Shown here piece by piece: positions 42,128 through 46,945 of a stretch of DNA of 46,945 nucleotides. The stretch is from Holdemanella porci (GTDB lineage Bacteria; Bacillota_I; Bacilli_A; Erysipelotrichales; Erysipelotrichaceae): NCBI RefSeq assembly GCF_019052655.1, contig NZ_JAHQVB010000009.1:1-46945 (forward strand), read 5' to 3'. The translations under genes and the position numbers were made by a program. The notes below the pieces were generated by a model that saw nothing but the letters and a program-made list of their open reading frames with translations, had not been told where the DNA came from and did no database searches. Each line of letters begins with the position of its first letter. Position 1 is the stretch's first letter.

Positions 42128-43414
42128 ATGAAAAAAGTAAGAGTAGTTAATAATAAAAATTTAAGCACGATGATCGTCGGAGTTGTTACTATCGCTATTG
42201 TGGTTGTCTGTGTTTTTTTATATGTATCAAGGCCAACTGAAATAGATAAGTTGTCACAATCTTATTTGGATACAGTGGATGTTGAAAAGCTGCGAAAAAA
42301 GGTGGAGACAAGTTTTGATGGGTCTTATCGACTCAGTGATTATTTAGTTTATGGGGAGACGTTGTCTTTGTATAAAGATGAGTATGGTACAAAGAAAATG
42401 GATAAAATGCAAGGCAATAACATTGTTCTAAGAAATGTTATGAATGATGCCATTACAAGTTTTACATTTAATGGAAAAGTGGATTCAGGTATTGATTTAG
42501 GTTCTTTAAAAGAAGGAATTTATGAACTATATACATATGATCATTATGAAAAGGAGCGTATTTATTTTGACGATGCATTTAAGGCGAAGACAATCACGAC
42601 AATGCGTCGCAATAAAAAGGTGAAAGATGTTACGTTTGTGGCAGATAAAGAGGCATTAAAAGAGTATGATATTCATTTAAAGAAAAATTATACGTTTATT
42701 GTTGTCACTAAGCATATCCCAAAATCCAATGTATATGATGTAGTGATCGATCCATGTGGAAATGCGATGAATTACATCTCGAATACAGTAGATTATGGTG
42801 CAAGTACATCAATTTTAGATGAACCAACTTCTTCCATGGAATTTGCGAAAAAATTAAAAAAAGAATTAGAAGAAAAGGGATTAAAGGTAAAAATCTTGCG
42901 TAAAGAAAACGAAACGCCTGGATATTATGGTGCAGATGGTCGTCCGGCTCGTGGTTATAAGGCAAAGGCTAAATTATATATTGCCTTGGGTGCAAGCTAT
43001 GATGAAAATGTAGATGCGCCTTATATGATGGCAAGTCCATATACAAATAGTGGGTTGGCTAATACAATCTCATATTATATGGATCAAAGTGGATTGACAT
43101 TGTATGCGGCTAGAACGAACAGCACGCAGGAAAATGGAGTTTTATATGATTCATTTGCCGAAGATGAAAAGGGTGAAGTAAAAAAATATGAACTTTACCC
43201 ACAATTAAGAGAAACTGGTGGAAGAGCAACATACACTGGTGTTTATGGTGATGAAATGAGAAATGCAAAATATAAAGATGTCTTTGGGATGTATGGATTA
43301 TACTTTTCATATGCGAGCGCAATGAATTCTCAAAGTGTTGCTTATTTTAACGACAATACGGATGCGATAGCGAAAACTTTGGTGAAAGGTATTGTTAGAT
43401 ATTTTGAAATTTAG
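42128..43414 (+). CDS. Amidase_3-like cell-wall protein lacking zinc ligands
   Basis: This 428-residue protein has an N-terminal membrane anchor (14-32), an unassigned region (35-200) and a C-terminal domain (about 203-428). That domain follows the layout of N-acetylmuramoyl-L-alanine amidases. The strand that usually reads VVIDPGHGG is VVIDPCGNA (Cys210), and the usual SIHAN is ALGAS (286-290), so both zinc-binding His are gone. The domain is probably catalytically dead and could bind wall or regulate another amidase. No clear ribosome site is seen (AAGGGG). It is followed after 9 nt by the ABC-F gene. Confidence 0.72.
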   Translation: MKKVRVVNNKNLSTMIVGVVTIAIVVVCVFLYVSRPTEIDKLSQSYLDTVDVEKLRKKVETSFDGSYRLSDYLVYGETLSLYKDEYGTKKMDKMQGNNIVLRNVMNDAITSFTFNGKVDSGIDLGSLKEGIYELYTYDHYEKERIYFDDAFKAKTITTMRRNKKVKDVTFVADKEALKEYDIHLKKNYTFIVVTKHIPKSNVYDVVIDPCGNAMNYISNTVDYGASTSILDEPTSSMEFAKKLKKELEEKGLKVKILRKENETPGYYGADGRPARGYKAKAKLYIALGASYDENVDAPYMMASPYTNSGLANTISYYMDQSGLTLYAARTNSTQENGVLYDSFAEDEKGEVKKYELYPQLRETGGRATYTGVYGDEMRNAKYKDVFGMYGLYFSYASAMNSQSVAYFNDNTDAIAKTLVKGIVRYFEI

Positions 43415-43423
43415 GGTGATAGT

Positions 43424-45286
43424 ATGAAGTTACAATTAAGTAATATACAAAAGTCATTTGGAGCAAAAACAGTTTTGGCAGGTGCTAACTTTCAAGTGCG
43501 TGATAATGAAAAGATTGCGTTGGTTGGTCGTAATGGATGTGGTAAAACAACATTGATGAAAACTATATGTGGACTGGAACACTATGATTCGGGTTCTCGT
43601 ATGGTTTTAAATGGTACAAATATTGGGTATTTGGCACAGATTACTTTTGTGGACGAAGAAAAGACAGTGTATGAAGAACTTTTAACGGCTTTTGACAAGG
43701 TTCGAGAATTGGAAAAGCAGTTAAATGCTCAGGCAGAAGTACTTAAAACGGATTCAAGTGAGAAGCAACTTGAAAAGTATGATGCATTGCAGACACGTTT
43801 TGAGGCATTGAATGGATATCAATATGAGGTGGAATTAAAGAATGTGTTTTTTCATTTTCAGTTTGATGAAAGTGATTTAAATAAAAAATTGTGTGAATTT
43901 AGTTCTGGACAAAAAACGAGAATTGCGCTGGTTAAACTGTTATTGACAAAACCAGATATCTTATTATTGGATGAACCGACAAACCATTTGGATGTTGCAG
44001 CTATTGAATGGCTTGAAAATTATGTGAAGCATTATCCTTTCGCGGTTGTTTTAGTGAGTCACGACCGAATGTTCTTGGATCATGTTGTAGATGAAATCGT
44101 GGAAATTGAGTTTGGTAAAACTCAAAGATATGTGGGGGATTACTCGCATTATTTGAAGGCAAAAGATGAATATCTAAAAAAGAATCATGAAGCGTATATT
44201 CGTCAGCAACAAGAGATTCATCGTTTAGAAGATTTGATTGAAAAATTCCGCTATAAAAAGAATAAGGCCGCTTTTGCTAAGAGTAAGCAGAAATATTTAG
44301 ATCGCATGGATAGAATTGAAGATAGTACTTCAGATACAAGTCAGATGAAGGCCGTGTTTACTTGTGCAAGAAAAGGTGGTAAGCAGGTTCTTGAAGTGGA
44401 AGATTTACAGGTTGGTTATGATAAAGTGCTGTCTGATGTTTCTTTTCAGTTATTGCAAGGACAAAGAATGGCTATCGTTGGTCCTAATGGAATAGGTAAA
44501 TCAACTTTGATCAAGACTTTGGTGAAAGAACTGCCTGCGATATCAGGTAGCTTTAAATTTGGCCATCAAATTGATGTAGGGTATTTCAATCAGGAAAGTG
44601 CTCAGATGAAGTCGAATAAGAATGTATTGGATGAATTGTGGGATATGGATCCGGATGCAACACAAACACAGATTCGTAATACGTTAGCAAGTTTCCTTTT
44701 TACACAGGATGAAGTTTTTAAAGAAGTGAATGATTTGTCGGGTGGAGAAAGAGTTCGATTGGCTTTGGCAAAATTAATGTTAGAGCATGATAATGTTTTA
44801 TTATTGGATGAACCTACAAACCACTTAGATATTCCGGCGAAAGAAGCTTTGGAATCCGCTTTAGAAAAATATGATGGAACGATTCTATTTGTATCGCATG
44901 ACCGTATGTTTTTAAAAAAGATGGCTACACGTGTACTAGAAATGGGTTCAATCAGTAAAGTGTATGATTTAAATTACGAAGAGTACTTAGAAAAAAAGGC
45001 AAGTAATGAACTTGTGGAATCGGTTGCCAAGGTCGAAAAAGAAGCGAAGCCACAAACGGTATCTTTCACGGATTTAAAAGCAATTAAGAATCGTGTCGCA
45101 AAACTAGAAGTGCTTTTAGAGGAAGCAGAACAAGATTTAGAGGCAATGCGAGAATTGAGATATGAACCAGAATATTACCAAGATTATCGTAAGATGGAAG
45201 AGTTAGATGCGAAAATAGATGATAAACACAACGAAATTGCTGCATTGATGCAAGAGTGGGAAGAAAAAATGGCTATGTTGGAATAG
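43424..45286 (+). CDS. ABC-F family ribosome-associated ATPase
   Basis: This 620-residue soluble protein has two ABC domains and no membrane part. The first Walker A is GRNGCGKT at 35-42, with signature SSGQKTR and LLLDEPTNHLD; the second is GPNGIGKS near 355, with LSGGERVR and LLLDEPTNHLD. The inter-domain linker (about 235-320) is the arm that reaches the ribosomal P/E-site tRNA, and a coiled-coil tail covers about 565-620. It resembles the YdiF/Uup-like group, which resolves stalled translation; antibiotic-resistance members share this build, so resistance cannot be excluded. Confidence 0.94.
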   Translation: MKLQLSNIQKSFGAKTVLAGANFQVRDNEKIALVGRNGCGKTTLMKTICGLEHYDSGSRMVLNGTNIGYLAQITFVDEEKTVYEELLTAFDKVRELEKQLNAQAEVLKTDSSEKQLEKYDALQTRFEALNGYQYEVELKNVFFHFQFDESDLNKKLCEFSSGQKTRIALVKLLLTKPDILLLDEPTNHLDVAAIEWLENYVKHYPFAVVLVSHDRMFLDHVVDEIVEIEFGKTQRYVGDYSHYLKAKDEYLKKNHEAYIRQQQEIHRLEDLIEKFRYKKNKAAFAKSKQKYLDRMDRIEDSTSDTSQMKAVFTCARKGGKQVLEVEDLQVGYDKVLSDVSFQLLQGQRMAIVGPNGIGKSTLIKTLVKELPAISGSFKFGHQIDVGYFNQESAQMKSNKNVLDELWDMDPDATQTQIRNTLASFLFTQDEVFKEVNDLSGGERVRLALAKLMLEHDNVLLLDEPTNHLDIPAKEALESALEKYDGTILFVSHDRMFLKKMATRVLEMGSISKVYDLNYEEYLEKKASNELVESVAKVEKEAKPQTVSFTDLKAIKNRVAKLEVLLEEAEQDLEAMRELRYEPEYYQDYRKMEELDAKIDDKHNEIAALMQEWEEKMAMLE

Positions 45287-45310
45287 AGTGTCAATTCGGC
45301 ACTCTTTTTT
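45285..45310 (+). terminator. Terminator of the ABC-F gene
   Basis: AGAGTGTC/GGCACTCT stem (one G-T pair) with a 5-nt loop, followed by T. Confidence 0.85.
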
Positions 45311-45320
45311 GAAAAAATAG

Positions 45321-45349
45321 TTGCATTTAAAAATATGCTGTGGTAATAT
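45321..45349 (+). promoter_or_regulatory. tRNA-Lys promoter
   Basis: TTGCAT (45321-45326), 17 nt, TAATAT (45344-45349) with an extended TGG. Confidence 0.72.
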
Positions 45350-45367
45350 AAATGAGCACTGATAAAT

Positions 45368-45443
45368 GGACTCTTAGCTCAGCTGGCAGAGCAACTGACT
45401 CTTAATCAGTGGGTCTGGGGTTCGAATCCCCAAGAGTCCACCA
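45368..45443 (+). tRNA. tRNA-Lys (anticodon CTT)
   Basis: A full cloverleaf is present. The acceptor is GGACTCT/AGAGTCC, the D arm starts AGCTCAGCTGG, and the anticodon stem is ACTGA/TCAGT with loop CTCTTAA, so CTT (45401-45403) is the anticodon. The T arm is TGGGG-TTCGAAT-CCCCA, and CCA is encoded. It stands alone between its own promoter and terminator. Confidence 0.96.
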
Positions 45444-45454
45444 TTTATGTGTTT

Positions 45455-45482
45455 AAGCCGATTTACTCGGCTTTATTTTTTT
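45455..45482 (+). terminator. tRNA-Lys terminator
   Basis: AAGCCGA/TCGGCTT 7-bp stem with loop TTTAC, followed by a T-rich tail. Confidence 0.88.
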
Positions 45483-45493
45483 GAAAAAAGATA

Positions 45494-45522
45494 TTGAATA
45501 AACCATATGTGTGTGGTATTAT
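45494..45522 (+). promoter_or_regulatory. infC operon promoter
   Basis: TTGAAT (45494-45499), 17 nt, TATTAT (45517-45522) with an extended TGG. Confidence 0.78.
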
Positions 45523-45528
45523 CAATGA

Positions 45529-45656
45529 GTAAAAGAAATGGAAAGATAGAAGCACCCCTTCTCACCTGATGTCTAAGAGACATAGGTTCACGGCCAATTC
45601 AGTTTGAATTCGTTTAAAAAGAGTGATGGGTGTGGAATGCACCCATTTTCTTTTTG
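45529..45656 (+). promoter_or_regulatory. L20 autoregulatory leader of infC-rpmI-rplT
   Basis: The segment with AGCACCCCTTCTCACCTGA (about 45551-45569) and AGGTTCACGGCC (about 45584-45595) has the conserved bases of the Bacillota L20 leader. There ribosomal protein L20 binds the mRNA and causes early termination. The terminator follows: ATGGGTG/CACCCAT with a 7-nt loop and a T-rich tail (45626-45656). Confidence 0.85.
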
Positions 45657-45671
45657 GAAAAATGAAGAAGG

Positions 45672-46223
45672 ATGGTGTCGAATATCAATAATAGAAAAGT
45701 TGCCCCAAATAATGTAAACGATGATTTGTTTAACGAAAAGATTCCGTTTAGAGAAGTTCTTGTCATCAATGCGGATGGAGAACAATTGGGAGTTATGTCA
45801 AAAAAAGAAGCATTGGACATTGCATACAAACAAAATTTAGATTTGTTGTGTGTAGCACCCAAGGCGCGTCCGGCCGTGTGTAAAGTTTTAGACTATGGTC
45901 GTTATCATTTCGAACAACAGAAAAAAGCAAAAGAAGCTAAGCGTAAGCAACATGTTGTTGAAGTTAAATCTTTGCGTTTATCGCCGATTATCGATACACA
46001 CGATTTTGAAACAAAAGTTCGTCAGACGTCAAAATGGATCGAAGCGGGTATGAAAGTAAAGATTGATATGCGATTCCGTGGTCGTTTGATCACTCGCTTG
46101 GAAGTTGGTCGTAAGATCATGAATGACTTCATCGAAGCTATGGATGAAGTAGCTATCGTTGAGAAAAAACCTTCAATGGAAGGTAATACGATGTCAACAG
46201 TGTTGGCACCTAAAAAGAAGTAA
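45672..46223 (+). CDS. infC: Translation initiation factor IF-3
   Basis: IF-3 binds the 30S subunit, checks start codons and keeps subunits apart. The frame gives up to 183 residues. The N-domain includes FREVLVINADGEQLGVMSKKEAL, and the C-domain includes the MRFRGRLITRLEVGR segment that contacts 16S rRNA. The start is uncertain. The ATG at 45672 directly abuts the AGAAGG ribosome site (no spacing). GTG 45675 is also close, and in-frame ATC 45684 has good spacing. Rare AUU/AUC starts are known in infC and let IF-3 limit its own synthesis. The L20 leader lies just upstream. Confidence 0.95.
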   Translation: MVSNINNRKVAPNNVNDDLFNEKIPFREVLVINADGEQLGVMSKKEALDIAYKQNLDLLCVAPKARPAVCKVLDYGRYHFEQQKKAKEAKRKQHVVEVKSLRLSPIIDTHDFETKVRQTSKWIEAGMKVKIDMRFRGRLITRLEVGRKIMNDFIEAMDEVAIVEKKPSMEGNTMSTVLAPKKK

Positions 46224-46236
46224 GGAGGACTAGACT

Positions 46237-46431
46237 ATGCCTAAAATGAAGAGTCACAGAGGATTAGCAAAACGTGTAAAAAAGACAGGTTCTGGAAAAT
46301 TAAAGAGATCTCACGCTTATACATCTCACCGTTTCCATGGAAAGACTAAGAAACAACGTCGTCACTTAGCTAAACCAGGTACTGTACATGCTACAGATTA
46401 CAAACGTATTAAGGAAATGTTAGTTAAGTAA
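46237..46431 (+). CDS. rpmI: 50S ribosomal protein L35
   Basis: This 64-residue, very basic ribosomal protein has the diagnostic start [20 protein letters not shown] and [11 protein letters not shown]. It is the middle gene of the universal infC-rpmI-rplT operon, 13 nt after infC, with TAAGGAGG as ribosome site. Confidence 0.97.
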   Translation: MPKMKSHRGLAKRVKKTGSGKLKRSHAYTSHRFHGKTKKQRRHLAKPGTVHATDYKRIKEMLVK

Positions 46432-46449
46432 TTAAGGAGGATATAAAGA

Positions 46450-46809
46450 ATGGCAAGAGTTAAAGGTGGAACAGTTTCACGCGCTCGTAGAAAAAAAGTG
46501 TTGAAACTTGCCAAAGGATACTTTGGATCAAAACATACATTATACAAAACTGCAAATGAGCAGGTAATGCATTCATTCAGATATGCATACAACGACCGTC
46601 GTAAGTTAAAAGGAAACATGCGTAAAATCTGGATTACACGTATTAATGCAGCTGCACGTATGAATGACTTATCATACTCTCGTTTAATGCACGGATTAAA
46701 ATTAGCTAATATTGCGATCAACCGTAAAATGTTAAGTGAAATGGCTATTCACGATGCTGAAGGCTTCACTAAACTTTGCGAAGAAGCAAAAGCAGCTTTA
46801 AATGCATAA
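46450..46809 (+). CDS. rplT: 50S ribosomal protein L20
   Basis: This 119-residue primary 23S rRNA-binding protein is needed early in 50S assembly and is the repressor of its own operon through the leader at 45529. The start [26 protein letters not shown] and the central [24 protein letters not shown] are diagnostic. AAGGAGG precedes the ATG. A terminator follows its stop. Confidence 0.97.
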   Translation: MARVKGGTVSRARRKKVLKLAKGYFGSKHTLYKTANEQVMHSFRYAYNDRRKLKGNMRKIWITRINAAARMNDLSYSRLMHGLKLANIAINRKMLSEMAIHDAEGFTKLCEEAKAALNA

Positions 46810-46811
46810 TT

Positions 46812-46836
46812 AAACTGTCGTATGACAGTTTTTTTT
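46812..46836 (+). terminator. rplT operon terminator
   Basis: AAACTGTC/GACAGTTT perfect 8-bp stem with a 4-nt loop, followed by T. The last 108 nt of the window (46838-46945) show no ORF or clear RNA; they may begin a leader of a gene beyond the edge. Confidence 0.9.
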
Positions 46837-46945
46837 GTATATTAAGATTTTGGCTTCGGAACAGGGGAATGCGGCATGTGAAAAACTGTCGAATTGTCAC
46901 AATTTGTTGATTATGAGGAACGACAAAAAGGACTATCGTAATAGC

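Noticed and set aside
43424..45286. ABC-F gene as an antibiotic-resistance determinant
   Set aside because: Housekeeping ABC-F proteins share the same architecture, and nothing in the context indicates resistance.
46838..46945. Start of a T-box leader or other structured RNA at the window edge
   Set aside because: Only 108 nt are available; no diagnostic motif is visible and no promoter with good spacing was found.

Overview
The window is AT-rich, with dense, mostly co-oriented genes, strong AGGAGG-type ribosome sites, many intrinsic terminators and Bacillota-type RNA switches (lysine riboswitch, T-box, L20 leader). It looks like chromosomal DNA of a low-GC Gram-positive bacterium. The gene set (rapZ-yvcK-whiA, Rex, NusG-II/Gx-transporter pair, DUF969/DUF979/pcp, infC-rpmI-rplT) would suit an anaerobic gut member of the Erysipelotrichia or a near relative. 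That placement is inferred. No phage, insertion sequence or CRISPR array was seen.

Layout. 1-3.1 kb: the 3' end of metK, a secreted NlpC/P60-like protein, and a reverse-strand fucO-type alcohol dehydrogenase. 3.2-11.7 kb: an amino-acid and sulfur uptake region. It holds an AEC permease, a polar amino-acid ABC transporter behind a promoter with a MerR-family layout, an M20 amidohydrolase, a LysR regulator, and metN-metI-metQ. The met operon is preceded by a 27-codon, methionine-rich leader peptide and a terminator/antiterminator pair, the most notable element here. metQ is frameshifted. 11.7-13.8 kb (reverse): a small envelope operon with a VanX-like dipeptidase, a Cys-rich protein, an NlpC/P60 lipoprotein and an unknown protein. 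13.9-18.3 kb: an unknown protein, a pentapeptide-like protein, divergent TetR and DtxR/MntR-type regulators, and a U32 peptidase-family protein. 18.3-28.4 kb: eno, a Cof-type HAD phosphatase, an M19 dipeptidase, DUF969, a broken DUF979, pcp, a lysine-riboswitch-controlled ABC transporter and gpmI. A candidate reverse-strand small RNA lies between pcp and the riboswitch.

28.4-34.7 kb: a two-component system, a membrane protein, a FlK-like thioesterase with a Rex-box-like promoter, a DUF4015 glycosidase-like protein, a VanZ-like protein and an HAD-like protein. 34.7-39.8 kb: rapZ-yvcK-whiA followed by an Ig-like lipoprotein, a NusG domain II protein, a Gx transporter, a TSCPD protein and a membrane protein. 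39.8-46.9 kb: rex (with its own Rex box), T-box-asnS, an amidase-like protein lacking its zinc ligands, an ABC-F ATPase, tRNA-Lys, and the L20 leader with infC-rpmI-rplT.

Together the region couples central glycolysis (eno, gpmI), redox control (Rex, FucO), peptide and amino-acid scavenging, and translation genes. Several transcription units are controlled by premature termination: lysine (riboswitch), asparagine (T-box), L20 (leader) and, by inference, methionine (leader-peptide attenuation).
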